Shown in pieces: positions 23,583 to 37,036 of a stretch of DNA of 64,000 nt. The DNA comes from Ascidia mentula (Eukaryota; Chordata; Ascidiacea; Phlebobranchia; Ascidiidae). Under the pieces are notes generated by a model. The model made no database searches and was not told the origin of the DNA. It was given only the letters and a program-made list of their open reading frames with translations. Made by a program: the position numbers and the translations under genes. The stretch lies in the NCBI GenBank assembly GCA_947561715.1, contig OX387197.1, positions 8,677,001-8,741,000 of the forward strand, given 5' to 3'. Numbering within the stretch: position 1 is the stretch's first letter; every line of letters starts with the position of its first letter.

Positions 23583-24868
23583 TATCAATTTGCAAGCAGC
23601 AGAAAAACTAAGTTTAGGATCACTTCAATAAACAGCACTTCAAACTCGCTGGTGTGACCTACTGTAGTTTCCGTTCATTCAATCGTAAGAAGAAACACCT
23701 CAAGCAAATGACGTTTGCGCGTAATGATCCAGACGAAGTTCCACTAACGAGTTGACGGCGACTGTGGCAATTATGAGGCTGATTAACTTAACAACATCCC
23801 ACACGCCTTCGGGCGAATATTCGTTCACGATTTTAGGAAGTGGGTTTAATTATTTTTGAAAAATCGAGTTTATTTCATCATTAATTTCCACCATTTTGTC
23901 GTATGGGTGGTGCAGAGAATATATTTCTATTGCTTGGTGATATTAGGTATTATAGAAACGAGCCGACTAAAATGGGGGTACGAAGCACATCTTGTGGGGA
24001 AGACCGTAGGATCGCGGCGTCACAACTTAAATACAAACAGAAATACAAATTAGAGCTATGCTTCTTAACTCGCAAAAGGTTTATAAATACGACACATCAT
24101 TATTACTCCTGTCAAACGTACGCGAAAGAGAGCAAAGAAATATAGTGTGCAAACTATCCGTGGGACACCAAAGGCTTACTTTCCATATTGACGATATTAT
24201 CCGATGGACATTTTATTCCTATGTCTTGTTTATTATGATGAATAAATTTGATTTTTTATTCATAATTCATAATAGCATAAAGTTACCAATTTTAACGAAA
24301 CTAAAGCTAACTTGCAAGCTACGATCAGCTCGTGTTTCGGCTTCGCGATATTTGATTTTTTTAACTTTAGGCACGCGCTGGAGCCATACCACATTTCACA
24401 CTATGTATAGTAAGTATAATAAGGGGAGGGAGTGGCTAACTATCTATCTAGTTTCTTCGGTATAAACCATGCAATACTTTCCTGAACCTGAGCCAAATTC
24501 TGCTCCGAATGCTATACACCACATGTGGCAGCAGAGCACAAGCAAGCGCGTGTGTTGAGTGACAGGTGCTTCGGGAAAGAGTCAAGAGTCAAGTAATGGT
24601 TGACTGACTTGGGAGTTGGGACTTACTAGTTGCGAGTTGCGACCAGTAGTCAGTTAACAAAACTAAATATTGTCCCAGTCATACCCCAAAATTGTTTGCA
24701 AAAATTTATTTGCCTCTTTTGCAATTTGAAGAAATTGTATGATAGAATTTGAAACAAATATTAAACTTCAAATACAGTGGGGTATCTGTTGTGCAACTTA
24801 AGTTTTTTTTGCCTTCTGCAACATTAACGTTACAATTTAAATATTATCTATGTTGAAGTAATGTTGTA
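23583..24868. other. Intergenic region between the receptor gene and SDHAF3
   Basis: About 1.3 kb with no recognised gene or element. Short frames on the plus strand at 23.85-24.47 kb lack family motifs. It should contain the promoters of the two divergent flanking genes. Confidence 0.4.
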
Positions 24869-25222
24869 ATGTCGCACTCTAGCAAAGTTCGGCAACTTTA
24901 CAAATGTATTCTACGGTTACATGAAGGCTTACCAATTGAACTCAAAGCTGTTGGGGACCAGTACGTGAAAACTGAATTCAGAGCTCACAAAAATTGTTCT
25001 CCTGAGTTCATTCCCGAGTTTATGCATCAGTGGCAAGCATACGCTCATACATTACAAGTTCAACTTGGAGAAAATCCAACCCATTCCAAAGAAGTTGGAA
25101 CAAGTCTTCCGGTTGAGGCACTGGATGAATTCTCAGAAGATCAAATTGTGCAGTTGCATGAGTTAATGAAAGAAACCTCAAAAAGCAGCAAACAATTTGA
25201 CCTGAAAAACGAACTGGAGTAA
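24869..25222 (+). CDS. SDHAF3: SDHAF3 (ACN9), succinate dehydrogenase assembly factor 3
   Basis: Single-exon gene for 117 residues, the usual size for this LYR-motif family. SDHAF3 acts in the mitochondrial matrix, where it protects and matures the iron-sulphur subunit SDHB of complex II. Seen near the N-terminus: the LYK form of the LYR motif in RQLYKCILRLHEGLP, then LKAVGDQYVKTEFRAHK (vertebrate LKSLGDQYVKDEFRRHK). The C-terminal EDQIVQLHELMKETSK matches vertebrate DEQIGQLQELMQEATK. The ATG at 24869 is the only one that gives the family start. The next gene begins 14 bases after the stop, so they are probably co-transcribed. Confidence 0.95.
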   Translation: MSHSSKVRQLYKCILRLHEGLPIELKAVGDQYVKTEFRAHKNCSPEFIPEFMHQWQAYAHTLQVQLGENPTHSKEVGTSLPVEALDEFSEDQIVQLHELMKETSKSSKQFDLKNELE

Positions 25223-25236
25223 TCTCATAACTCAAG

Positions 25237-25521
25237 ATGTGTTTAATAATGCACCCAGCCATGCATCGTGTCAAACACACTTTACTCCGCAGGACAATTT
25301 GTCAAAGAAGTGAAATGTTTTGTGTTATGTTTCAACGTTATTATCGACCATACAATGAACTTAATGATTTTAAAAGTGGTAGCCAAAGCATATTTAAAAA
25401 CATTCGTCACATACTATTTCCTAGGCATGAACCCTCAAACAAACAACCAGCTTTGAAAGAACATGAAATATACAAACTCCTTGAAAAAAATAGCAAGCCT
25501 GCCAAGAAAGCATTGCAGTAA
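25237..25521 (+). CDS. Unidentified small basic protein, second cistron after SDHAF3
   Basis: Encodes 94 residues in one exon. Evidence for a real gene: it starts 14 bases behind SDHAF3, the ATG at 25237 is immediately preceded by the acceptor-like CATAACTCAAG, codon use resembles neighbouring exons, and an AATAAA follows the stop by 14 bases. The N-terminal 40 residues are rich in Arg, Cys and Met and poor in acids, so could form a mitochondrial presequence. The rest is Lys-rich (KPAKKAL near the end). No family was recognised. A mitochondrial role is suggested only by the partner and the N-terminus. Later in-frame ATGs are possible starts. Confidence 0.65.
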   Translation: MCLIMHPAMHRVKHTLLRRTICQRSEMFCVMFQRYYRPYNELNDFKSGSQSIFKNIRHILFPRHEPSNKQPALKEHEIYKLLEKNSKPAKKALQ

Positions 25522-25534
25522 ATTGTGTTTTTGG

Positions 25535-25540
25535 AATAAA
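25535..25540 (+). terminator. Poly(A) signal AATAAA of the SDHAF3 bicistron
   Basis: AATAAA 14 bases after the second stop codon. No such signal lies in the 14-base spacer between the two cistrons, which supports one shared transcript. Confidence 0.6.
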
Positions 25541-27031
25541 ACTTTTTTGTGTGAATGTGTAGGAATTATTTAGCCACAGCCATGATTATGACAGAAGCTG
25601 GAACCGCTGGATCCCTAGCTCAGTTACCTAAAAACTTCCTGTTTACTAAATTTTGTTATGTAGCTGCTTCACCACACCTGTTGGTGACCAAAGCAGGAAC
25701 AGTGACCACAGGTTACTGTTCAATGATGCTGTAAAGTTTGTTTATCTGTTGTCTGACAAAGAAAACAAAATTTACTACATCATCTAAATGCTTGTATTGA
25801 GTATTGACCAACAAAAATGTCATAACAAAAACTTTTGCTGGGGCAATTATTATTGCTTTTGTGACAGAGGATCACCAAACTGTGGCAATGTTCTATATAC
25901 AATGATGACAAAGAAATGGGCAACACTACACAAAAAACAATTTGATTATTTGGAGTTTGTTAAGACCAAAAAAATACACTAAAAAAAGACAAACACCGGC
26001 AAAAGCAACAAATACAGATGGCACGATTTTCTTCAAATACTGCAATACTGCCCATTGAGAACATTTCCCAGTGTCGCGGCAGAGCAAGCTTTAAACACTG
26101 GTGACAATGACAGAGTTACATTGGTCAGTTTCTGTGTAAATTAATACTAGCAATAAGTCTGACAAGGGATAGTCATGGGGAAAATGAAGCACCATGATGA
26201 TTATTAATTACGGTTAAATATCACTGATAACATTTCATACAAAAGCACACTTTTGAAACTGCAGTTAAAACAAGGGCAGTGCAAGTTTCAGACAAATTAC
26301 AGAATTGATACAGAAAGTATATGTAGAAACGTCACCAAAGCCCAAACGGAAAGAAAGTGCAACAGGCAAAACAAGATTATCAATTACAATTTGGCAACCA
26401 AAACTAAATCGTTCTTTATTTAAAGTTAAAAAGTGTTTTTTTTGCCTCGATCTGTCACAAGCACTAAAGGCCATGCAAAGCGGGTGCCATTTCCTCGCTG
26501 ACATAAAATCGCAGGTAAGACAAACACAATTATCGATTTCGGGGCCTGGTAGTGGATGAACAGTGAACAAGAGCACAAAATGAAGACACAAACAAATGTT
26601 CATGCAAGCCTTTGGGTAGAAAAATGTCGGACAGTGTCACATCAAGCAAACGACTTCCCTTGGTGTATGGCAAAAACAAAGATAATAGGTTTGTGTTGTT
26701 ATGCAGCACCACACTGAGAGGCAAAAATTGTCACTTGAAGGAAAGGGCAAGTCAAAGTAACAATGTGTAGGATTAAATTGTTTGATCAGGGTGGTCAACT
26801 GTCTCTTTTGCACCTCAGCAAATTCAGCATCGTAATTAACACATTAAAAAGCAGTGCGACAAGGTTGCTACTATTAATAGAAAAGGATCAACTACAGCTA
26901 AAAACTAGGTAGTGAGCACGCTACTAAAAGGTAAAAAGGGTTTGTACAAATAAAATACAGCAGTACAGGCTGTGCAGCTAATTTGTGTACAAGATATCGC
27001 AATAGATATTATGTGTCAGGGCATTTGCGTC
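25541..27031. other. 3' flank of the C2H2 gene, no other gene supported
   Basis: About 1.5 kb. A minus-strand AATAAA (TTTATT at about 26416-26421 on the plus strand) would give the zinc-finger gene a 3' untranslated region of about 600 bases. Frames at 25.8-26.0 kb and 26.3-26.6 kb lack recognisable content. Confidence 0.4.
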
Positions 27032-30000
27032 TTATGAATGTACCAAGGAATGCGTTGGCAAGTTGACAACGGAATCCAGCAGATTGGACTGAAAGGTTTG
27101 CTCTTTGTCAAACACTTGGGGTATCATATCTGAACTGCATTGATCTCCAATTTCTTTGCTGTGCATTCTTTGACCTTCCTGCAAAATTGGTGAGTTTTGG
27201 AATACAGCAGTTTTGGCAAAATATCCAGTGTGTTTCTGTCTGGAGGCTGCTGCCCGCTTTGGTCTGGTATTGTGACGCTTGCTCACATGGGCCATTAACA
27301 GAAGGTTGGAAGAGAAGCTGTGGCCACACAGCAAGCATAGGTGTCGTCGTGTTGTGCTGTGGTGCACAACAGCAATGTGACTTTTCAACAAACGCATGCT
27401 TGAAAACTGGCGTCCCGGGCAATGCTGACACTTGTAACGAAGCAGGCGTCGTTTTAACTTTCCAAAGCTACAATTCACATTATATAGCTTGTAAGACTTC
27501 CTAGAATTGGACATCCTGCTTCTGTCCAACAACTGCGGCTTCTTCTTGCCACTGATCACATGACTATTTTGTGTCTCAGACAAAAGCTGTTCCAATTGGG
27601 AGGAACCTTCCTTGAAGGTTTGTTGCGAAATATTTAGAGTTGTGTTGGGTTGACTGCTTTCTTCTGCACTTTGGTTTCTCTGCAAAAGAAAAATGATTAT
27701 AATGTACAAACTGCCAACAAGAAAACTAGTAATAATGCACACATTTTGATCCTGGAACAGACACTAACCATAAAAGTCTTTGCTGAACCCATATTATTGC
27801 TCAAGTTGTTATCATGCACTGAGGTAATGCTGGTAACTCCACAGTCAGTAATGTTAGTAGGCTGAGTTGTATACATGCCATTGTAGTTTGTGTATGAAAA
27901 AGAAGTCTGATGTCCGCAAATTTCCTGGGTTAATCATTTTTTGTTAGTGTACAAGTGGAAAACACCATTTGCATGCCAGATGTAACAAAGTATAACCCAA
28001 ATAAAACAGTATTTTATTAACCAAGATATTACATTCAATTATTTCTTTTTTCAAACCCTTTAAGGCACCATTGTAAAATGCTGAGCAAATACGATTAGAA
28101 ATTAGTGCTTAAATAAACATGCTGAAAACACCACAGTTGAAAGACAAGTTCACCAGAACTAATATACTGCCATCTTGACTAATTGAGGGTTACAGCAAGT
28201 CATTAAATTGGAAATCAGCCAAAAAGAGCATATTTTGAAACAGAAGTATCACATAAATTTAATCCAGTAACTGCAATGGATTTCAGACTCATTGAGTGAA
28301 ACATGATAAGTGTAGTTGCAAAAAATCTGGATGGTTATTCAGCACTTAAAACTTTCCACAAATATTCACATCCTGGTATTGGTTGTTCGTTCAAAAACAA
28401 ACTTTTAAAATCTGCCATATCTAACATCAAGATAAGTCATGTTGGTTATCTGATCGAACAACTTTTTAGTTGTTTGCTTTTGGTCCTCAATATTATTTAC
28501 CAATAACTTAAAGGCTTATCGTTCAGCAATGTAATCCTAAATGTATTTTGGCTTAAGTATAGATAATCAGTGCTGACACCTACAAATTTATCAAATAATA
28601 TGTAGGTTGATCCATCTGAAACAGATTTCCTTCTTGTTACCCAATTGAAAAGGGTGTTAAAATTTAACCCTAAATCCTCCTTTTTGTAACTTTTACCAAT
28701 GTTCCAAGAAAAAAAAATAAAGGAAAGGCAATGTATATCTTAGATAGTCTCGAAATCCACAAAACACCAATACACAAACCTTGGGTCGCTTTTTATGTTC
28801 TTTGGAAGTGACTGGCCTGCCAAACTCATCAAATGATTTTGCACTCAAAATGCCCTTGTTGAAACCACTTGGCCCCTGAAACAAGTGGCTGTACTTGTGC
28901 ACCATTTTTTCAGAATGTTTGTTGTTTTTGGCGAAGTGCTTCCTTTGCATGTGCCCTCTCAGATGGTGAGCAGTAAGACAACGCTTGCCACATTCAGGAC
29001 AGTTGCATGGATTCAAATGAGCTGTGTCTGGGTTTTGCACTTTAGAATCAACATGGGACCTCATGTGACGCTGCAGGTAGCATAATCTGAAAATATATAA
29101 TTTTTGTTACACCCAACCAATCAACCAACCACCCACACCACAAGCCATAACATGATCTAATTGATAATGTACTTAACATCAAATAAAATTTTCATAACAA
29201 TAAATTGATCAAAATCATCAAAGGCAAAATGATCTTAAGGTGCATTCACCTGTCAAATGTAGAGTCACAATCTCTGCATTGAAACGGTCGTTCACGGAGA
29301 TGCACGAAGCGAATATGGCGCTTGACATTGCCAGCCTGTGCAAATCTCTTGTTGCAGATGCAACATTCATGAGGGTTTGCACTCAGATGAACAGATTCCA
29401 CATGCTGCATAAGATTGTCAATCCCCTAAAAGAGAATAAACAACAGTTATTGGACATAACACCAAAGAAAACATCTAATAACATACTTGGTATATTTCAT
29501 GACAGACAGTACAAGTAAATCTTCCATTGTCCTCGTTTGCATCGGTTTTTACAATCATACCGTTGGTAGACAACTCTTCACTGTCCCCATTGGCAAACGG
29601 GCTTTTCTTTTTCTTCGGTCGACCCCGGCGGGCCAGAGCTGCAGCATCATTTGTTTGAGGATACTGCATGCCCGCGCTGCCATTCTCATCTTGATGCAAG
29701 GTTTGTGCAACTGGCTGCCCTTGGGGGTCTTGCTTTAACGGATCTGATGCTATTTCTGAAAATGGCACTGCAGGTCCTGCTACAAACACTGATTGGCTCA
29801 CTGTTGATGGCGTCAACACAGATTTCGGTCCTTGAGTGGAGGTGCTTACTTGAACTGCACTGGGATAATGAAAGTTTGGCATTGGAAGGTTGGACTGGAA
29901 CACTGATAGGCTTGTTGGTATGTACTCGCCGGAAGTGAATGGAAAATCCTCATAAGAAAACTCAGACAATGTTTTCATCGCCATGGAGAAAGCTTCAGAA

Positions 30001-33000
30001 ACAGAGCTTGTCTCTTTCATTTCAGTTTGGCTCGTGGAAAGTTGACACAATTCAGAATTTGGTGCAGTCAGTGTTTGCCTTTCTGCTGATGGATAGCTAT
30101 TGACAGGTGCCAGTGGCATGACAGAACTGGAAACTTGACCGCCAGCAGGTGCCTGCTGATATGCAAGAGGAGGGCGAGTCACCAATGCCTTCATACTTTC
30201 AATAGCTTGCACACCAGGTACAGCATGTGGTTGGTACATGGAGTGTGTGAGATGCATTGCCTTGGGATCACTTGGATTTTGAAGCAGCTTTTCTGTGTTC
30301 ATCCTGTGCATGGTCGAGTCATCAGCAACTGTTTTTGGTGCAAATTGTAGGGCAGAATGGAGTTGCGAGTTGTCTTTTTGGGATGCAAGATGAGCCTGGT
30401 TTACATGTGGCTCAACGACGACTAAATTAAAAAGTGTATAGAGTTGGTAAATACTACTAATAATTGAATGCAAAACAAATACAGTTATTGATTTAACACA
30501 AATCAAGACATCCATCACTTGGCCTACAAACGTTTTAGTTGCAAACAACATACCAGCTGTAGTGTTTGCAGTGGTTGGAACAACTGAGCTGGAAGCATGG
30601 GATCGAGCCATATGCTCCTTCAAGCCTTCATTGGAAATAAACGACTGTTCACAAATTCCACAGGACAAAATGTTCCGTGCATTTTCCCTGTAAATGTAGA
30701 CAACATATTTTTTCATCCATAAACGTCAAAAAATCTAATAATAAAAAAACTAAAATTGACACAAAATGATCAAAATTGCAGCAATTTGAGGAAACACAAA
30801 AACTTCGAAAGAAAATAAGTGACTGATTTCCTTTAACTGGCTTTACAAATAACCCTGGTATAGAAAAGCAGTCGAATATTTCCTACATATACAATGCAAC
30901 TGGCCAAATATATTCGACAAAAAAGTTCTCCTTTCAGCCTGGCCTACTTTATAACTAAAAGGCATTTGAGAGCCCAGACTTCCAGTTCCAAGGCATGCTC
31001 ACAACTCATTACACAATTTCCCAATTCAACACATTAAATATGCATGATACACCAAGTCAAAGAGTAATTTTATAGAATGTCAAAGGCAATCACCCATATT
31101 ACAGGCAACCTGCACAGTAATTTGCATCAAGCAATCATATATTAGAAGCCCCAACTATTGTGGCTGGTAACACATCAAAAACAGCGCAAGACTGCTTTCC
31201 TTATTTCAACAATTGCAGCCAACCTCCAGAAAAATGAATATATCAATAAATCAGAAGCAAGCGGCAGATTTTAACCAGAAAAACAGTCATGAATTATTTA
31301 AAATCTCTATGCTGAATAGAAAACAGCAGTGCAAAACTCCACTGACAGAGATGTATATTGTTATTTGTGTTATTATTAGAAGCCCGACCTACTTAAAACG
31401 TCAATAGTGGCTGGTAGTCATGTGATATCCTATTTAAAATGTTTGTATAAAAAATACTTACATCCAATTAGAGCTACTCACACTTCTCAACTTTCTACAT
31501 ATAAAACTGCAAATTTGTTTCACAAAATAATATATCACTGTTGGTTTTAAAAGATTTTATCAAAAAGACAGCATCTTGAAAATGTTGAAACACAAGCAAT
31601 CATTTATTTCTTTATTTCATTACAGCAGTTTGGAGTCATTGATTGATTTTTTTTTTCAAGTTGACACATATTACATAAAAATATTTGGACAACTACTTTT
31701 GTGAATGACTCCATAACAGGTATATAACTTACCCATGAAGCTTCTTTATGTGTCGCTTAAGATTTTTTTCAGATGAGACGGTCTTATGACAAATCTCGCA
31801 CTGAAATGTCTTGCTGCTTCTGTTGATGTTTTTCATGTACTCCGCATCCTGCATTGCATGAAGCGATGAAGCATGTGATTCTATTTCTGTCAGGTTTCTA
31901 TAACGGATTCCGCATCTGAAACAAAAATAGTGGGTCAGGCAATATACCATGAACATTTGCCCTGATATTTCAAAGTGGAATAAATAGAAAGTTCGAAAAA
32001 ATATATTTCTAAAAACACTATTTCCATTGTAGGTCTTAGTGTTAGATTGTCTGAGGACAAATGCCATTTACACAAAACAATGTTTGCTTTGTTGTTTACA
32101 GGGCTTACTAAAATTCTTTCTCAGATACAAACCAAATGTTGGTTGTTGATTAACTGTGTTTACAGCTGTCAAGATTAATCAAAGTTTGTTTGAATAACTT
32201 TAGTCATTATCAGGCAAAAGAGCAGAAACTGTGATAGTGAATGTTGCAATGCAAAATAGGCGTTGTCTCAAACCATCCATTTATATTTTGATGTTTGAAC
32301 CACTTAACAAATGCAGTGATAATAATGTTAGTGTGTGACCCACTTACAAACAGCCTACTTGAGTGAATGGAAAGCAAAACAAAAGTCTTGGCTGCAAACT
32401 ATATTTATCATCTTAAATTGAATTGTTTAAGTCTCATCCATAATGCTTACAGTCTTTTAGTAAAATTATGTGTGGGGTTTGTTGCTCATTTCACAACCTT
32501 GATATTGCAAAGCAAAAGACTTGTAAGTTAGATTGTGGTCAAAGTTCCAAACTTAATTGTTGTTTATTTTTAGGGCATTAACAAATTGTAGATTGTTACT
32601 AAAAAGGTGCATAAACACTTCTGATGCATCAGAATGTAAGTAAAAGCAAACAGATTTTTTATGTATTACACTACACTACCTAACACATAAATGACTCTTG
32701 CTGGAAATGCCAGGGTGTGATGCTTGGCAATGACGTGTCAGAGTGGTTATTGAAGCGAAGCCCTTGGAGCACTCTCCACACTGATATGGGTGTTCACGAT
32801 CATGGACAGACAGAAGATGCCTCTTCAAGTGATCACCTCTTTTGAAAACCTAACGACACAACATACACTTAGTAATCACTTGTGTTGTGGCAAAAACAAT
32901 GTGCACCCTTTACCAAGAAGTATATACTTAAAGTTACATCCTAACACAAATATACATTTAAGATCTTGGTTTACGTTTCACATAAATCTTTTTTGCCACA

Positions 33001-33875
33001 TAAATTACAAAAAAAATATTACAGTAGTCCTTTTTGTGTCAATAACGTTCGGCCAGTTCTTACACTTATGACAACTTACCTTTGAGCATTTCGGACATGG
33101 ATATGCTCTTTTGTTCGAAGTTTGCTGTGGAACTGATGCTTCGCTGTCCACACTGCTTGAAACACTTTGATTTTCACCAAATGAGCTAGGTGACTGCATG
33201 CTCTCATTGGCACTTTGCTGAAAAACTGATCCATACTGGCCGTTATTTGGCCATGGTCCATTGCGACATTGGCCACTAACCATAGGAGAGTTAGGTGGCA
33301 ATGAGCTGTTCAACTTGGGTGAGTGAAATTGTGGCATGTGAGCTTGATTTACCATATGATTGTTGTTGGTATTTTGGGTTGAAGGATAATGCATTGGTGG
33401 CTGTTCATTCTGGCCTCTGTAAGGCGATTCCTGGCTAACATCACTGGGAGTAATGTATTGGGAACCTGGAGGATAAGTAGACCGATGTGGAGTCATTGGG
33501 TTTCTAGGGTCCTGTATATTCGAGGCTTGGGGTCTGTTGTGGTGTATCTGTGGCACTGGTTGTTGTGGATACATGTGGTTGGAGTAGTAGGCACCACCAT
33601 TCTGATATGGGGGCTGTCCGCTTGGCTGGTTAACTGGTTGCTGAGGTTGTGGCACTACTCCAGAGGCTGCAAATAAAAAAGTTTTTGTTCATAAACTAGC
33701 TATCAAATTATTCAATTAGGATGAGGGCCATGGAAATTAGTATGTACAAATTTTTATTTCTGTTTAAAACTTGTCATAACAAACAAAAACACTTACGATA
33801 TGCATGTCTGTAATGGTTAGGTGGGTATTGCTCTGCTGAGTAGTAAGGAGATCGATTAGGGTCAGCAATATTCAT
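27032..33875 (-). CDS. C2H2 zinc-finger protein with 11 fingers and an AT-hook
   Basis: Ten exons in transcript order: 33875-33797, 33666-33080, 32849-32680, 31915-31733, 30687-30554, 30421-29487, 29425-29250, 29086-28780, 27924-27769 and 27679-27032. The product is 1124 residues. It is a probable nuclear DNA-binding factor. The N-terminal 200 residues are rich in Pro, Gln, Asn and Tyr. Eleven C2H2 fingers follow in clusters, mostly of the C-x2-C-x12-H-x4-H type. They include CPKCSKVFKRGDHLKRH, CEICHKTVSSEKNLKRH, CNKRFAQAGNVKRH and CLLCGHSFSSNLLLMAH. A 310-residue low-complexity linker holds an AT-hook, RRGRPKKKK. Several fingers are split by introns, for example finger 3 between the second and third zinc ligands' flanks. 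The named orthologue is not recognised. The ATG at 33875 is the best start. An ATG at about 33932 in the same frame or an upstream exon is possible. Confidence 0.87.
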
Positions 33876-36800
33876 TTTTCCATCAGATTCTGGTTTTATT
33901 GAAATGTCATGCCTCAAAGAGGATATCATATTACATGTGACTATGTACCTTTTACAAGAGTTATATAATAAACTTTGGTAAGTAAGCAAAGTAACCATAA
34001 TTACTGAGAAAACATTTTTGCCCTTTGCTATAAAAATGCATACATGTGATTTTGTGTAGCATGTTTTTTGTATTTGTTAAATAAAAAGCAAAACAACTAC
34101 GGTATTAAAAATAAACATGTAGGCCTATGTCCGAGTCTGATAAAAAAATAAACTACTGGGTGGGCTCCGTATGCTCACGCACAACAAAGTAAGAAAAAAA
34201 TGTCGTTTTTATCAAATTAAATATAAGAACATAGAATAAAAAGTGTCGCTGTTTGACACACTTGTATTTTCTCGATCTCAACAAGCACCACGCTTACTTC
34301 GTAACAACTTCTAAAAAGTTGTGACGCGCTCCTTCGGCTTTTGTTTGTACGCGCATGTTGCTGTCCGCTTCTGGAAATTACAAGATCACTGCAGTGAATA
34401 AAATCTCTGGTTGTATCAACTGATCTCTATTAAACATTGAGATCATTGGGTTGTCTGTGAATGCCGACCAAACGACCACTTTTCATTCAACTGTAGTAAT
34501 ACATAGACAATTCAAATGCTTTTGTGAATTATTGTTAAAAAGGTGGTAGTTATTCACCGTACTATTTTTAATGATATTTTCTGAAAAGATTTTCTGAACG
34601 CCATTTGTTGACAGAATGAAATATTCCATGTTAACATATAGCCTATGTCAAATATTGTTACTATCAGTAAAACTTGAGACTAATTAAAACTATAATTCGG
34701 ATTACGAAGAATGCATCTTTTTGTTGTTTACTTGATGTGATACGTATATGTATGTGCAGTGTACTGCGCAAAAGACAACAAAATCAACTTACAATAGGCT
34801 CCTACTGTGACTCCGTGTGTAGACTTATTTTATTTACGAATGACCAAGCGCATTGGTGACAGTAGAGCGCGTTACCGAGATAAAAGAATTACAAAACGTT
34901 GGTGACTATAAGCGAACTAGTTTTTCAAGTAGCGTGTCTAAGAGTAAAATTCGATGAATCTTCGATGGTCGTCGTTTCCACTTGTCTTAGTCGCATGGCT
35001 GTCACGATCACGGTGATTTCTTTGTGTACCCTACATAAAAAAAACTGGAAGAAAAATGAGCAAGGTTTTTTCAAAAAGGTACAAATAGTGGTGTATATAC
35101 GTCAGTGACCTTTCTAGCACATAAGGCTGCAGGCCCATGACTGAACCGTGCCTCTGCTGCGCATGGATGACTTTCTAACCAGAAAAATGCTTAGACCAGG
35201 TTTCACAATTTACCATTAACTAACGTCAAGCTCGTATGTCAAACGAATAACTAACGTTTTTAGGCTACATAAAAAAAATGATGCTACAGATTTGCTGACT
35301 GCACACGATAATTCCAAAATGCAAGAGTCTTCAGATTCGGTTGCACTCACGTTATTATTTGAGGATTTCTCAACACTTGCTAAACAAACCAAATAATGGT
35401 CATCAAAAGTGTAATTATTCGTTGCGGTTTATCATCGCTTTTGAGCAATGTACAATTTCCTTCCGTGATGCGAACACATCATCATTTACATCAACTGATG
35501 CGGTAAACATTGTTTCATTGTGTTGGTAGTTTTTGTTATGCCGCTTTTATTTCAGTTTTCCGAACATGTGAAGTCGTATAGACGCTATTTTTTTTTAAAA
35601 TATAAAAATTAAAAATGTAATCGTACGTGAGCCCGTTTGTTCTAATGCTGGGGAAGTGACACATAACTTTTGTTATATTGTTTGTGATTTTTTTTAACAA
35701 TTTTTATATTTGACTTTTGAGGTAGGGCTATAGTTGCGAAAGTGACTTGTGGGTTCATCTCATTCTACTTAGAATGGTTATTTCATAACAGCCGAGTTAG
35801 TCAGGGAAAAAACGCACTGTTTATCTATAGCCCATAATACGCAACCCAGAATTCGTGTCAAGCGTTTTTTTTTGTCAAATGCAATGACACGTGCTTCTGG
35901 CACGCCGTCGTAATCACGAATATTGTATCAACTTGCGTCCGTGAGTGAAGTACGACGAAGGGTCTCTTGTGCAATTTTGCGTTTCCAAACAACATGAATT
36001 TTTAAATCTGTTTTAGTTAAGTGAAAATTTTAAAGCAGGCCTCTTCCACTTTATTGCAACTGTAAATAACTCGAAGGGTCCCATGCAGTGTCTCGATAGC
36101 CTGAGCGCGAGTTGAGTTCTGCCTCGTCCTATAAAGCAACCAGAACTCAGACAATTTCCCGAGTAATTAGTGTATTGAAAACTATTACCGGCTTCATTAA
36201 ATCGGTACGTTACAAATCTGCAATAGAATTACGATAGAATAGAAGCGAATAGAGTAGAGTCGAGACGAATGCAAAAACCCAATTAACAGGTGCACATGAC
36301 CATCCATACTTGGACTATCGGAAGCTTATTGATTGGTTTAGTCACGGGCCGTATATACATCACTTGGGTTAATATAATACAAGAAAAAAGGTGTGGTGTG
36401 ACATAAGCATAGGAGAACATATTATGTAGTAAACTGGATGTTGAATAAATCACTTTACTCGAGAACATTCGATGGATAAATCATTTAGTTCACATTTTAT
36501 GAGGTTATGTTAACACTTGGGTCGGAAGTTGCGAAATATTTAATACATCTGGTAACGGGCTGGCAAATGCTTGTGCACTGCTGCAACCGAGATGAATTAT
36601 GCAATGCTCATGAAATGCTGCAAACAAAACATTACACAATATAATTGTTGGATTCTCTGGGTATGTTTCACAACCAACGCCAGCGCAACTAATTGACACA
36701 AATTTCTTCATATTTAGGAAGGTTTTGTGTGATAGTCGGGGAAAAAACAATTGTATAAAAAGTGCAATTTAAAAAAGAAATGATTCAGTAAAAATTACTT

Positions 36801-37036
36801 ACGTTTAACTCTTATTTCGATTGTGATCAATGTACCATAAGAAATAACAACAAATGCCTGTCGAGCACATATGACGTAAGTTACATCTTACATGGGATGC
36901 GTTTTCATTGGTTAAACTTGGGGGAGTTGGAGTTGCGGGAACACAATACTTCATGTGTGACAATTGCTTAGGTCAGGAGTTCTTTTAGCAACTTGGCTAC
37001 TGCAGAGCATTGGCATTGCAACTCGTCGGAACAAAA
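33876..37036. other. Intergenic region between the C2H2 gene and OAT
   Basis: Three kb separating two divergent genes. No gene, repeat family or RNA was recognised. CpG is moderately frequent at 35.8-36.2 kb. It should contain both promoters and perhaps a non-coding first exon of the zinc-finger gene. Confidence 0.4.
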
